A DNA stretch of 64,000 nt from Haemophilus parainfluenzae (GTDB lineage Bacteria > Pseudomonadota > Gammaproteobacteria > Enterobacterales > Pasteurellaceae). The stretch is taken from contig NZ_CP127167.1 of NCBI RefSeq assembly GCF_036288925.1, forward strand, positions 124,001-188,000. The letters are read 5' to 3'. The position numbers and the translations under genes were made by a program. A model generated the notes under the pieces. It saw only the letters and a program-made list of their open reading frames with translations, did not search any database and was not told the origin of the DNA. How positions within the stretch are numbered: position 1 is the stretch's first letter; every line of letters starts with the position of its first letter. Positions 19,097 to 28,748 of this stretch are shown here, one piece after another.

Positions 19097-19170
19097 CAGT
19101 CTAACTTTTTGGGGCCAGATCAAAAATCAGCAGTCTTTAACCGCACTTTTGCTTTAATGAATCGAAATAA

Positions 19171-19647
<477 letters not shown>

Positions 19648-19701
19648 TTACGTATGTATTTGTATGAGAATATGATAACAAGTTGCTTATATTAAATAAA
19701 G

Positions 19702-19730
19702 TTACCAATAAATTTAAAACTCTGTATAAT
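19702..19730 (+). promoter_or_regulatory. Predicted sigma-70 promoter of pnp
   Basis: TTACCA (19702-19707) and a perfect TATAAT (19725-19730) are 17 bp apart. The start of transcription is expected near 19736-19738, which coincides with the 5' arm of the leader stem. Confidence 0.6.
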
Positions 19731-19735
19731 AAGCG

Positions 19736-19848
19736 AGCTTTATTTTCTGCATTAGCGTGCGGCTATCAAAAGACATTTTTAAACGACCAAAGTGCGGTCA
19801 TTTTTTCGAGAGATTTCTTTTGCTAGTCGCAATCTGGAAAATAAAGCT
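19736..19848 (+). promoter_or_regulatory. Long-range stem in the pnp 5' leader
   Basis: AGCTTTATTTTC (19736-19747) is perfectly complementary to GAAAATAAAGCT (19837-19848), with further imperfect pairing inward (CATTAGCG against CGCAATCTG). The stem would start at the predicted RNA 5' end and close about 32 nt before the pnp start. In E. coli, a pnp leader stem is cut by RNase III and then lets PNPase repress its own synthesis; the same logic is inferred here. A USS lies in the loop region (19790-19798). Confidence 0.6.
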
Positions 19849-19880
19849 TTGTTTTAAATATTATTTTGAAGGAAAACATT

Positions 19881-22019
19881 GTGAATCCAATTGTTAAACA
19901 ATTTAAATACGGTCAACATACCGTTACTCTAGAAACCGGCGCGATTGCACGTCAAGCAACGGCTGCGGTCATGGCAAGCATGGACGATACCACGGTATTC
20001 GTGACTGTTGTTGCTAAAAAAGATGTGAAAGAAGGTCAAGACTTCTTCCCATTAACCGTAAACTACCAAGAGCGTACTTATGCAGCGGGTAAAATCCCTG
20101 GTGGTTTCTTCAAACGTGAAGGTCGTCCATCTGAAGGCGAAACTTTAATTGCACGTTTAATCGACCGTCCAATTCGTCCATTATTCCCAGAAGGTTTCTT
20201 CAACGAAATTCAAGTTGTAGCAACCGTGGTTTCTGTAAACCCACAAATCAGCCCTGACTTAGTGGCAATGATCGGTACTTCTGCAGCATTAACCTTATCA
20301 GGCGTGCCTTTCAATGGCCCTATCGGTGCAGCACGTGTTGGTTTCATCGACAACCAATTCGTATTAAACCCAACGATGGCTGAACAAAAACAGAGCCGTT
20401 TGGACTTAGTGGTTGCAGGTACTGACAAAGCCGTATTAATGGTTGAATCTGAAGCTGATATCTTAACTGAAGAACAAATGTTAGCAGCGGTCGTATTCGG
20501 TCATCAACAACAACAAGTTGTGGTTGAAGCGATCAAAGAATTTGCAAAAGAAGCTGGCAAACCACGTTGGGATTGGGTTGCTCCAGAGCCAAACACAGAT
20601 TTAATCAATAAAGTAAAAGCGATTGCAGAAGCGCGTTTAGGCGATGCATACCGTATTACTGAAAAACAAGCACGTTACGAACAAATCGATGCGATTAAAG
20701 CGGATGTGATTGCACAAATCACAGCAGAAAATGAAGAGATCAGCGAAGGTAAAATCGTGGATATTTTCACCGCACTTGAAAGCCAAATCGTTCGTGGCCG
20801 TATCATTGCAGGTGAACCACGTATTGATGGTCGTACCGTTGATACTGTTCGTGCATTAGATATTTGTACTGGTGTATTACCACGTACTCACGGTTCTGCA
20901 ATTTTCACCCGTGGTGAAACACAAGCATTAGCCGTTGCAACGTTAGGTACTGAACGTGATGCACAAATCATTGATGAATTAACCGGTGAACGTCAAGATC
21001 ACTTCTTATTCCACTACAACTTCCCTCCATATTCTGTAGGTGAAACCGGTATGATCGGCTCGCCAAAACGTCGTGAGATCGGTCACGGTCGTTTAGCAAA
21101 ACGTGGTGTAGCGGCTGTTATGCCAAGTCTTGCGGAATTCCCGTATGTCGTGCGTGTTGTATCTGAAATCACTGAGTCTAACGGTTCTTCTTCTATGGCA
21201 TCTGTATGTGGTGCATCTTTAGCATTAATGGATGCGGGTGTTCCAATCAAAGCAGCGGTTGCAGGTATCGCAATGGGCTTAGTAAAAGAAGAAGAGAAAT
21301 TCGTGGTGCTTTCAGATATCTTAGGTGATGAAGACCACTTAGGTGATATGGACTTTAAAGTGGCGGGTACACGTGAAGGAGTCACTGCACTTCAAATGGA
21401 TATCAAAATTGAAGGTATTACCCCTGAAATTATGCAAATTGCATTAAACCAAGCAAAAGGTGCTCGTATGCACATTCTTGGCGTAATGGAACAAGCAATC
21501 CCTGCACCACGTGCAGATATTTCTGACTATGCGCCGCGTATTCACACCATGAAAATTGATCCGAAGAAAATCAAAGATGTTATCGGTAAAGGTGGTGCAA
21601 CTATCCGTGCATTAACTGAAGAAACTGGTACGTCTATCGATATCGATGATGATGGTACAGTGAAAATCGCTGCAGTAGATAGCAATGCAGCGAAAAATGT
21701 AATGGCACGTATCGAAGAAATCGTTGCTGAAGTTGAAGCGGGCGCAATTTACAAAGGTAAAGTGACTCGTCTTGCTGACTTCGGTGCATTCGTTGCTATC
21801 GTAGGAAATAAAGAAGGTTTAGTTCATATTTCTCAAATCGCAGAAGAACGCGTAGAGAAAGTGAGTGATTATCTTCAAGTTGGTCAAGAAGTAACCGTTA
21901 AAGTGGTTGAAATCGATCGCCAAGGTCGTATCCGCTTAACCATGAAAGATCTTGCACCAAAACAAGAAACAGAAGCAGAATCTGCACCAGCAGAAGAGAC
22001 TTCTGTAGAACAAGAATAA
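19881..22019 (+). CDS. pnp: Polyribonucleotide nucleotidyltransferase (PNPase)
   Basis: A 712-residue phosphorolytic 3'-5' exoribonuclease that acts in RNA turnover and in the degradosome. I place the start at GTG 19881 ([14 protein letters not shown]) because GAAGGAAAA lies just upstream and E. coli Pnp begins at the equivalent residue. Two RNase PH domains (about 1-220 and 300-540) flank a helical linker, then a KH domain ([20 protein letters not shown], about 555) and an S1 domain (about 620-690). The acidic tail is usual. A USS occurs within it at 20769. It is followed by nlpI and deaD, a conserved gammaproteobacterial order. Confidence 0.97.
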   Translation: MNPIVKQFKYGQHTVTLETGAIARQATAAVMASMDDTTVFVTVVAKKDVKEGQDFFPLTVNYQERTYAAGKIPGGFFKREGRPSEGETLIARLIDRPIRPLFPEGFFNEIQVVATVVSVNPQISPDLVAMIGTSAALTLSGVPFNGPIGAARVGFIDNQFVLNPTMAEQKQSRLDLVVAGTDKAVLMVESEADILTEEQMLAAVVFGHQQQQVVVEAIKEFAKEAGKPRWDWVAPEPNTDLINKVKAIAEARLGDAYRITEKQARYEQIDAIKADVIAQITAENEEISEGKIVDIFTALESQIVRGRIIAGEPRIDGRTVDTVRALDICTGVLPRTHGSAIFTRGETQALAVATLGTERDAQIIDELTGERQDHFLFHYNFPPYSVGETGMIGSPKRREIGHGRLAKRGVAAVMPSLAEFPYVVRVVSEITESNGSSSMASVCGASLALMDAGVPIKAAVAGIAMGLVKEEEKFVVLSDILGDEDHLGDMDFKVAGTREGVTALQMDIKIEGITPEIMQIALNQAKGARMHILGVMEQAIPAPRADISDYAPRIHTMKIDPKKIKDVIGKGGATIRALTEETGTSIDIDDDGTVKIAAVDSNAAKNVMARIEEIVAEVEAGAIYKGKVTRLADFGAFVAIVGNKEGLVHISQIAEERVEKVSDYLQVGQEVTVKVVEIDRQGRIRLTMKDLAPKQETEAESAPAEETSVEQE

Positions 22020-22026
22020 TCTCATA

Positions 22027-22058
22027 GGGTGTGTGAATTCAGTTTACACGCCCGTTTT
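22027..22058 (+). terminator. Hairpin between pnp and nlpI
   Basis: GGGTGTGT pairs with ACACGCCC (one G-U pair) and is followed by GTTTTGATT. It lies 7 bp after the pnp stop and may act as a partial terminator or RNA-processing site before nlpI. Confidence 0.5.
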
Positions 22059-22083
22059 GATTATCAAACTAACTTATAAAACA

Positions 22084-23025
22084 ATGCAGTATTTTCGGTT
22101 ATTCCGTTTTCTAGTTTCGTTGTCTAGCCTAAGTATGATTTTATTTATTTCCGGTTGTGTACAATCGGGAAGCGTGTTTGTTGCACCAAATAAAGTCATG
22201 CTAGCGGATCAGAATCCGAATACTCACTTCGAACAAGAAGTGATGATTACTCGAATTGGGCAGGTTTTATTAGTTGGAAAAATGAGTAATGAAGAACGGG
22301 CGACGCTTCACTTTGAGCGCGGCGTATTGTACGATTCTCTCGGCTTATGGGGGCTCGCACGTTATGACTTTACACAAGCCCTCGCCTTACAGCCTAAAAT
22401 GGCTTCTGTTTATAATTATTTAGGGCTTTACTTACTGCTTGAAGAAGATTATGACAGTGCATTAGAAACCTTTAATGCGGTGTTTGAATTGGACCCAAGT
22501 TATAATTACGCCCACCTTAATCGTGGTTTAAATTTTTATTACGTTGAACGCTATAATCTTGCTGAAGACGATTTTATGAAGTTTTATGAAGCCGATACCA
22601 AAGATCCTTATCGCGTACTCTGGCTCTATTTGAACGAACAAAAATTAAAACCACAAGAAGCCTATGCCAACCTTGTTGAACGAGCTAAAGGGCTATCTAA
22701 GGACTTCTGGGGAACAAATATCGTTCAATACTATTTAGGTAATATTTCCGTAAATGATTTGCAGGAACAGGCAACTAAATTTGCAGAAGATCCACAACAA
22801 TATGCAGAAATATTAACTGAAACCTATTTTTATCTAGCAAAACAAAAACTCAATATGGGGCTAGTAGATGAGGCCGCAGCCTTATTTAAACTAGCTATGG
22901 CAAATCAAGTTTATAACTTTGTTGAGTATCGTTTTGCCGCATTTGAACTAATGAAATTAAAACCTGTTCAAATAGAAGACGAAAAAGAAGAAAGAAGTGC
23001 GATCGCAAAAACGGTTGTTTTTTAA
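22084..23025 (+). CDS. nlpI: Lipoprotein NlpI, TPR protein
   Basis: A 313-residue outer-membrane lipoprotein with tetratricopeptide repeats. The start is placed at ATG 22084 so that the signal peptide is MQYFRLFRFLVSLSSLSMIL followed by lipobox ISGC; the longer frame adds 17 residues without signal features. TPR helices appear from about residue 75 (ERATLHFERGVLYDSLGLWG) to 190. In E. coli, NlpI recruits the protease Prc to control peptidoglycan hydrolases such as MepS. The position directly after pnp is conserved. Confidence 0.92.
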   Translation: MQYFRLFRFLVSLSSLSMILFISGCVQSGSVFVAPNKVMLADQNPNTHFEQEVMITRIGQVLLVGKMSNEERATLHFERGVLYDSLGLWGLARYDFTQALALQPKMASVYNYLGLYLLLEEDYDSALETFNAVFELDPSYNYAHLNRGLNFYYVERYNLAEDDFMKFYEADTKDPYRVLWLYLNEQKLKPQEAYANLVERAKGLSKDFWGTNIVQYYLGNISVNDLQEQATKFAEDPQQYAEILTETYFYLAKQKLNMGLVDEAAALFKLAMANQVYNFVEYRFAAFELMKLKPVQIEDEKEERSAIAKTVVF

Positions 23026-23099
23026 ATCTTAAACTTTCTTTTTAACAAATGAACTTGAAAGCTAAATTGAGCTTTCCTTACTTACATTCGAGTATCTTA

Positions 23100-24950
23100 A
23101 TGACTGACAAAATCACTTTTAATGATTTAGGCTTGCCTGAATTCATTCTAAAAGCCGTTTCTGACCTTGGTTTTGAAACACCTTCTCCCATCCAACAAGC
23201 TTGTATTCCTGCTCTTTTAGAAGGCAGAGACGTGCTAGGTATGGCACAAACCGGCAGTGGTAAAACTGCCGCATTCTCTTTACCTCTTTTGGCAAAAATT
23301 GATCCTGCTGCAAAACATCCACAATTATTGGTGATGGCGCCAACCCGTGAACTTGCCATTCAAGTTGCCGATGCTTGTGAACATTTCATGAAATATGCCA
23401 AAGGCATCAACATCGTGACCGTTTACGGTGGTCAACGTTACGACATCCAATTACGTGCATTAAAACAAGGTGCGCAAGTTGTTGTGGGTACACCAGGTCG
23501 TATTTTGGATCACATCCGTCGTAACACATTAAATCTATCTGAATTAAAAGCGATTGTACTTGATGAAGCGGATGAAATGCTTCGTATGGGCTTTATTGAT
23601 GATGTAGAAACCGTTATGGCTGAATTACCGGAAGAGCACCAAACTGCGCTTTTCTCTGCAACCATGCCTGAGCCAATTCGTCGCATCACAAAACGCTTCA
23701 TGAACAATCCGCAAGAAGTGAAAATCAAAGTAAATAACGATAACGCGCCAGATATTGAACAAAATTGTTGGTATGTTCAAGGTTTCCGTAAAAATGATGC
23801 ATTATTACGCTTCTTAGAAGTGGAAGAGTTTGATGCAGCCATCATTTTTACCCGTACTAAAACAGGCACGCTTGATGTGACTGAATTATTAGAAAAACAC
23901 GGTTTCCGTGCTGCAGCATTAAACGGTGATATGACCCAACAATTACGTGAACAAACCTTAGATCGCTTACGTAATGGTAGCCTTGATATTGTGGTTGCAA
24001 CCGATGTTGCTGCGCGCGGTATCGATATTGAACGAATCAGTCTTGTAGTAAACTATGACATCCCACTTGATGCAGAGTCGTACGTTCACCGTATCGGCCG
24101 TACTGGTCGTGCTGGTCGTTCTGGTCGAGCATTGTTATTCGTTGAACCACGTGAACGCCGTTTACTTCGTAACATCGAACACTTGATGAAAAAACCAATC
24201 AATGAAGTTGAATTGCCAAATCATGAAGTGTTGCAAGCCTGTCGTCGTAAGAAATTCCAAGACAAGATTACCAAACAATTGGAACATCACGATCTCGAAA
24301 TGTATCGTAGCCTATTGGAAGATTTATTCACTGCAGATCAGGATCAAGAAGATATTGCAGCAGCCATGTTGATGTTGCTTCAAGGTAAACAAAAACTGAT
24401 TCTTCCACCTGACCCACCAATGGATAAGCGTCGTCGTGACCGTAATGATCGCGCTGATCGTCGTGAAAACCCACGTTCAGCTGAACGTCGTGGTGAGCGT
24501 AAAGGCTATGGCACCCCACAACCGATGGATTTATATCGTATCGAAGTAGGTCGTACAGATGGTGTAGAAGTGCGTCATATCGTAGGCGCTATCGCAAATG
24601 AAGGTGATATTAACAGTCGTTATATTGGTCATATCAAACTTTATGATGATTACTCTACTGTTGAATTACCACAAGGCCTGCCGAAAGAATTACTTCAACA
24701 ATTCGGTAAAACTCGCGTTTTAAACAAACAAATGCAAATGAGCTTTATGGGTGCGACACAATCAGACAGTGGACGTGGTGGTAACGATTTTGGTGGGAAA
24801 GGCCGTCGTGATGGTCGACGTAATGAGCGCGGAGAGCGTGGCCAAGATCGCTTCCGTAGTGAGCGTAATGGTGAACGTCGTCAGCGTAAATTTAACGATA
24901 AAAACGACCGCACTTTTAATGAACGAAGTCGCCGAGATCGCCAACGTTAA
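23100..24950 (+). CDS. deaD: ATP-dependent RNA helicase DeaD (CsdA)
   Basis: A 616-residue DEAD-box helicase involved in ribosome assembly and cold-stress mRNA unwinding. I start at ATG 23100 ([20 protein letters not shown]). The Q motif, [21 protein letters not shown] and [11 protein letters not shown] motifs are in order in residues 1-370. A DbpA-like RNA-binding domain (about 470-545) follows, then a basic tail rich in Arg, Asp and Gly. A USS lies in the tail at 24907. It ends before a strong terminator and belongs to the pnp-nlpI-deaD cluster. Confidence 0.95.
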   Translation: MTDKITFNDLGLPEFILKAVSDLGFETPSPIQQACIPALLEGRDVLGMAQTGSGKTAAFSLPLLAKIDPAAKHPQLLVMAPTRELAIQVADACEHFMKYAKGINIVTVYGGQRYDIQLRALKQGAQVVVGTPGRILDHIRRNTLNLSELKAIVLDEADEMLRMGFIDDVETVMAELPEEHQTALFSATMPEPIRRITKRFMNNPQEVKIKVNNDNAPDIEQNCWYVQGFRKNDALLRFLEVEEFDAAIIFTRTKTGTLDVTELLEKHGFRAAALNGDMTQQLREQTLDRLRNGSLDIVVATDVAARGIDIERISLVVNYDIPLDAESYVHRIGRTGRAGRSGRALLFVEPRERRLLRNIEHLMKKPINEVELPNHEVLQACRRKKFQDKITKQLEHHDLEMYRSLLEDLFTADQDQEDIAAAMLMLLQGKQKLILPPDPPMDKRRRDRNDRADRRENPRSAERRGERKGYGTPQPMDLYRIEVGRTDGVEVRHIVGAIANEGDINSRYIGHIKLYDDYSTVELPQGLPKELLQQFGKTRVLNKQMQMSFMGATQSDSGRGGNDFGGKGRRDGRRNERGERGQDRFRSERNGERRQRKFNDKNDRTFNERSRRDRQR

Positions 24951-24962
24951 TCCTTATTTAGC

Positions 24963-24992
24963 AGCCCCTTGAAGTAAAAGGGGCTTTTTTAT
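24963..24992 (+). terminator. Rho-independent terminator of deaD
   Basis: AGCCCCTT (24963-24970) pairs perfectly with AAGGGGCT (24978-24985) and is followed by a run of T. Confidence 0.9.
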
Positions 24993-25045
24993 TAGCTTAA
25001 TTCTGGTTACAATCGTCTCTTATCTCAATTTATAAGGTTTATCTA

Positions 25046-26440
25046 TTGAAAGGTTTATTTCTACGTATTATTGCTGCTTTTGCATTATTACTTTGGGCCA
25101 TTGATATGGTGTTCCCTTGGCAAAAAATTATGCAGTCAGAGCAAAACCCTTATGCTGCGATCAAAAACCGCGGTAGCCTTATTATCGGTACCATTAACAA
25201 TCCCATCTACTATTTTATTGGGAATGAGGGGGAATCGGGCTTAGAATACGAATTAGCTAAAAATTTTGCAGATTATTTAGGGGTTCGTTTACAAATTAAA
25301 ACCTTAGAAAATAACGATCAACTTTTTAACGAATTAGAAAACAACAATATTGATATTGCTGCTGCGAATCTTTTGTTCCAGCCTCAACGTGCAGAAAAAT
25401 TTCAGTTAGGGCCCTCTTATACTTCTACCTCTTGGCAGCTTGTGTATAAAAAAGGGGAAAATCGCCCGAAAGATTTGGCTCAAGTCCAGCAAGAAATTAT
25501 GATTTCTGCGGGAGAAGACTTAGAAAAATTACTATCTCAAGCACAGAAAAAACTCCCTGCACTTAAATGGCAGAATAACAAGCAGTTGACCCAAGAGGAA
25601 TTGTTAATTCAAGTGGCGGAAGGGAAAATTCCTTACACCATCGCCAATAGTATTGATGTGGCTGCGACACAACAAATTCGCCCTAACTTAGCGATTGCAT
25701 TTGACCTAACGGATGAAATGACCGTGCATTGGTATCTTTCCAATAAATCCTATAATGAGCTACAAGCAGGCTTGTTGGATTTTATGAATAATGCCCTTGA
25801 AACAGGAATAATTGATCGCATTGAGGAAAAATACTTCCGTCATATTACCGCCTTTGATTATGTGGATACTCAGGCTTATTTAGAGGCCGTAGAAAAAATT
25901 CTACCCCAATATCAACCGCTCTTTGAAAAATACAAAGGGAATTTAGACTGGCGATTATTAGCGGCTATAGCCTACCAAGAATCCCATTGGGATCCTTATG
26001 CGACCTCGCCTACAGGTGTACGAGGCATGATGATGCTAACCAAAGATACCGCTACACGTATGAATATTAATAACCGTACCGATGCCGAACAAAGTATAAA
26101 GGCGGGCTCGGAATATTTACATTGGCTACTCAATCAAATGCCTGATAGTATTTCAGAAGAAGATCGAATTTGGTATTCTTTAGCCGCATACAATATGGGC
26201 TTAGGACATATTCTAGATGCTCGACGCCTAACTAAAAAGTTAGGAGGAAACCCAGATAACTGGTTAGATGTAAAAAATAATCTTCAACTATTATCAGAAA
26301 AACGTCATTATTCTAACTTAAAATATGGCTATGCTCGCGGTTATGAAGCCTACCAATATGTCGAGAATATTCGCCGTTACATGAACAGTATTGTGAATTA
26401 TCATCGTGTTCAAGAAAACCAAGCGACCGCAACAGAATAA
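25046..26440 (+). CDS. mltF: Membrane-bound lytic murein transglycosylase F
   Basis: A 464-residue cell-wall hydrolase cutting between MurNAc and GlcNAc. The start codon is TTG at 25046, preceded by TAAGGTTT; this gives [20 protein letters not shown] as signal or anchor. Residues about 45-265 form a periplasmic solute-binding-like domain ([16 protein letters not shown]). Residues about 290-440 form the SLT lysozyme-like domain, with the catalytic Glu in AYQESHWDP and the following [12 protein letters not shown]. The stop codon overlaps a USS (26439-26447). Confidence 0.92.
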   Translation: MKGLFLRIIAAFALLLWAIDMVFPWQKIMQSEQNPYAAIKNRGSLIIGTINNPIYYFIGNEGESGLEYELAKNFADYLGVRLQIKTLENNDQLFNELENNNIDIAAANLLFQPQRAEKFQLGPSYTSTSWQLVYKKGENRPKDLAQVQQEIMISAGEDLEKLLSQAQKKLPALKWQNNKQLTQEELLIQVAEGKIPYTIANSIDVAATQQIRPNLAIAFDLTDEMTVHWYLSNKSYNELQAGLLDFMNNALETGIIDRIEEKYFRHITAFDYVDTQAYLEAVEKILPQYQPLFEKYKGNLDWRLLAAIAYQESHWDPYATSPTGVRGMMMLTKDTATRMNINNRTDAEQSIKAGSEYLHWLLNQMPDSISEEDRIWYSLAAYNMGLGHILDARRLTKKLGGNPDNWLDVKNNLQLLSEKRHYSNLKYGYARGYEAYQYVENIRRYMNSIVNYHRVQENQATATE

Positions 26441-26496
26441 GTGCGGTCAGAAAAAATAGCGTTTTTATTGAATAGAAAGAAAACAAGGAGAAAAAA

Positions 26497-26640
26497 ATGT
26501 TAAAAAGAAAAACTTTCTTAAAGAAAAAAACATCAAGAGATATTTCAGCCTCACGCAACTTACGTTTAAGACGACTAAAACACCGCAAAGAGCAGCAATT
26601 TCAACGTCAGGCTTTACAATTTGTAATTCAAAACATTTAA
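26497..26640 (+). CDS. Small, very basic 47-residue protein of unknown function
   Basis: The ATG at 26497 follows a near-perfect AAGGAG at 6-7 nt spacing. The product begins MLKRKTFLKKKTSRDISASR and contains LRLRRLKHRKEQQF, so about a third of residues are Lys or Arg, then ends with a hydrophobic-aromatic tail (ALQFVIQNI). It is 56 bp after mltF on the same strand. The strong ribosome site and full-length open frame argue that it is real. Its charge suggests nucleic-acid or ribosome binding; this is inference only. Confidence 0.6.
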   Translation: MLKRKTFLKKKTSRDISASRNLRLRRLKHRKEQQFQRQALQFVIQNI

Positions 26641-26668
26641 AAAAAGGCGAACAATTATATTCGCCTTG
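26641..26668 (-). terminator. Terminator facing the lipoprotein 3' part
   Basis: AAGGCGAA and TTCGCCTT form a hairpin. On the minus strand it is followed by a T-run (complement of the A-run at 26638-26644), as expected for the minus-strand lipoprotein gene ending at 26699. Confidence 0.75.
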
Positions 26669-26698
26669 TGCTAATTATTGGTTAAAAATCATATAACA

Positions 26699-27500
26699 TC
26701 ATTCTTTAATGCCACCGAATGCTCCACGAGATTGATCTGCTTCATTAATAAATAACCCTGTCATTTCCTTGGCATTTTCACCAAAGAAACCTCCTTGGGT
26801 TTTGATACCATTTACTTCACCTACAAAGCTATTACCTGTGATTTTACCACCAAAATTCATACCTGGTACGGCATTAGCTTTTTCCGTAATATTAATATCA
26901 ATGACTTTATTAGCAAAATCAGCTGTAGCTTTCATTTCACTACGCTCACTATTACTTCCATCTTTTTGATAAGCTGCACCACCTTTATACTCCACCAATC
27001 CTGTTGTTGGGATTTGTGCTATAGCTGTCGGTAAGCCTTGTGCAAAGAAATATTGATTACCACTTAAGTTGTCAAAATATGTACCAAATGCACTAGCTTG
27101 AAAATTGCTATTACTTAAAATAGTTTGTCCTTCTTTACGAAGATTATATAAATCGTTATATTCTTCATAAGTCCATGGGTCAATATCCCCAGCTCTTCTC
27201 AAGATATCAATGTCAACTAATTTACCTGATTTATCAATTATTGTCAGATCTCGTATATCTCGAGTTAACGGACGATTTACATCGCTTCCTTCTGAGGCTA
27301 AAACGCCCCCAGAAATAGCATCCTTCATCTCACCATTAATGCCACCAAAGATCTTATCACTCAATGGAATTCTTGCCTTTTCATCAGCTTTTAGATTTTC
27401 TAGTTGCTTTAATCTTTCCTCTGCAGCTTTTTTAGCTTCCTCTGCAACTTTTTTGGCTTCCTCTGCTGATTTTTGGGCTTCCTCTGCAGCTTTTCTCTCG
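26699..27500 (-). pseudogene. 3' part of a TbpB-like surface lipoprotein gene, separated from its 5' part by inversion
   Basis: An open frame on the minus strand from the junction at 27500 to the stop at 26699 encodes 266 residues and lacks its own start and signal peptide. It begins with heptads EEAQKSA, EEAKKVA, EEAKKAA (27484-27422) and continues into a beta-barrel domain ending GGFFGENAKEMTGLFINEAD and then GAFGGIKE. This is the TbpB_B_D-type barrel of Slam-dependent surface lipoproteins. The matching N-terminus lies at 28749-29101 on the other strand. In the orientation given, the upstream sequence is the receptor 5' part in another frame, so this part is not expressed as the proper product. 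Confidence 0.85.
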
Positions 27501-28592
27501 GCTTTCCCATGGCATGAAATCTGCTCGTAGAGAAGCTCGCATAAAACGGCTATTCATACTCGTGTCCTGGATTTCAATTAAATCTTTTCCTATGTATGCA
27601 CTAAAATCAGAATTATAGCGATGTCCACCCTTATAATTTTTTGAGCCAATATTGGTTTTTTGAAAATCTAGTTCGGTCTTTAGGTAACTTAACCAGCGGC
27701 TATTTTCTGGAAAATATTCGTAAGCAACATTTGCATTATATCGTTTACTAATATCATCCGACTCCCGCCAAAGCCCTGCAAGTTGATAAGACTTTTCATC
27801 AACAAAATTATTTGCTTTTTGAGCGTTAAATGATGCACTTACACGTTGTGTCTGAGTAATAAAATAGCCAACTTTAGCTAAGTAGCTATGATTTTTATGA
27901 TGGGATGGATCAGGAATACCTCGAGCATTACCTAAAATATCTTGTCCCTTGCCTCTACTTTTCATTTCATGCCCATTGCGATAGGAATAGAGCAAAGTTG
28001 CATCAAATTTGTCATCTTTATAAGCCATACCTAAAGTGTGTGTCCATTCGCTATTTTTACTCGCATAACCGTTTTTAAGCAATACACCCCATTTTTTATT
28101 TGGTAGAATAATATCATCAGCACCTAAAGTGCGGTAATTTACTGAACCGCCTAATGATCCACTTCCTGCATTGAAAGAATCTGAACCACGCATAATATCA
28201 ATACCTTGTACTAATTCAGGGTCAATACTTAATCGTGAGCTATTAAAGTTACCATAACGTGCATAAAGTGAGTTTTCTTCTGATTCGGGCAAATTAACGC
28301 CATCAATACAGATTCCCACTCGATTCCCTTCAACACCACGCATTGCAAAACCTTTATTACGACGGCCATTATCGCTAATACCCACATCAGTGGCATAACG
28401 TACTAAGTCATAGTTATCAGAAATAAGTTCTTCTTGGATAGCTTTACGTGTCTTTTTTATTTGATTTGCTTTGACTTCAGAGGCATTAGCATTAACAGTA
28501 ATTGTATCTAATGTTGTTTGTTCTTCTGCGTAAGCTTGTAAAGTGAAGGCTACACAGAATGCACCTAAAGAAAGGAGAAATTTATGAGTCAT
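27432..28592 (-). pseudogene. hmbR: 5' part of an HmbR-like haemoglobin TonB-dependent receptor, truncated by inversion
   Basis: The ATG at 28592 opens a receptor with signal peptide MTHKFLLSLGAFCVAFTLQA-YA, a TonB-box-like segment (TLDTITVNA) and a plug domain. The segments DVGISDNGRRNKGFAMRGVE and YARYGNFNSSRLSIDPELV match neisserial HmbR closely as I recall it. Receptor sequence stops at codon 365 (CGA at 27498-27500). After that the frame reads EKSCRGSPKISRGSQKSCRG, which is the lipoprotein heptad DNA in the wrong frame, and ends at 27432. The missing barrel is at 29099-30307 on the plus strand. The product would be a plug with a partial barrel and cannot work. Confidence 0.9.
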
Positions 28593-28748
28593 ATTTTTAC
28601 CTGAAATTTTATCTAATTTAGTAGAATCCGGAGCGAAGTTTACAAAAGTTAAAGAAACCTTTCAATGGTATTGAAAATTATTTTTATTTCATTTAAATTG
28701 TGTAAAGTCATCATTTAGTCTAAAAAACAAGATAATAAGGATCTTTTT
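28593..28748. promoter_or_regulatory. Divergent promoter region of receptor and lipoprotein genes, with candidate Fur site
   Basis: This 156-bp AT-rich gap separates the two divergent 5' ends and lies inside the inverted segment, so each gene keeps its own promoter in either orientation. The 19 bp at 28667-28685 (GGTATTGAAAATTATTTTT) match the Fur consensus at 13 of 19 positions. Iron repression would suit a haemoglobin receptor. Fur binding is inferred, not shown. Confidence 0.5.

Larger units (their letters stand above)
18020..19122 (+). mobile_element. Decayed IS3-family insertion sequence
   Basis: Imperfect terminal inverted repeats mark both ends: TGATCTGCACCCCAAAAGTT at 18020 and, as complement, TGATCTGGCCCCAAAAAGTT ending at 19122. 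Inside are orfA-like and orfB-like transposase remnants in IS3 order. orfA has a frameshift near 18225 and orfB has lost an internal block. No clear target duplication is visible (AAG on the left, AAA on the right). The left end is 9 bp after the HlyD-like stop, so the secretion operon itself is not cut. The copy is immobile unless helped in trans. Confidence 0.85.

Noticed and set aside
18011-19130. Target-site duplication flanking the IS
   Set aside because: The bases next to the inverted repeats (AAG and AAA) do not make a convincing duplication.
24751-24972. ORF within the deaD tail
   Set aside because: It is a shadow frame of the repetitive Arg/Gly-rich deaD 3' end, dominated by Val and Ala codons from that repeat.
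26769-27034. Plus-strand ORFs opposite the lipoprotein 3' part
   Set aside because: They are antisense frames of the TbpB-like barrel, with no ribosome site and no recognisable protein.
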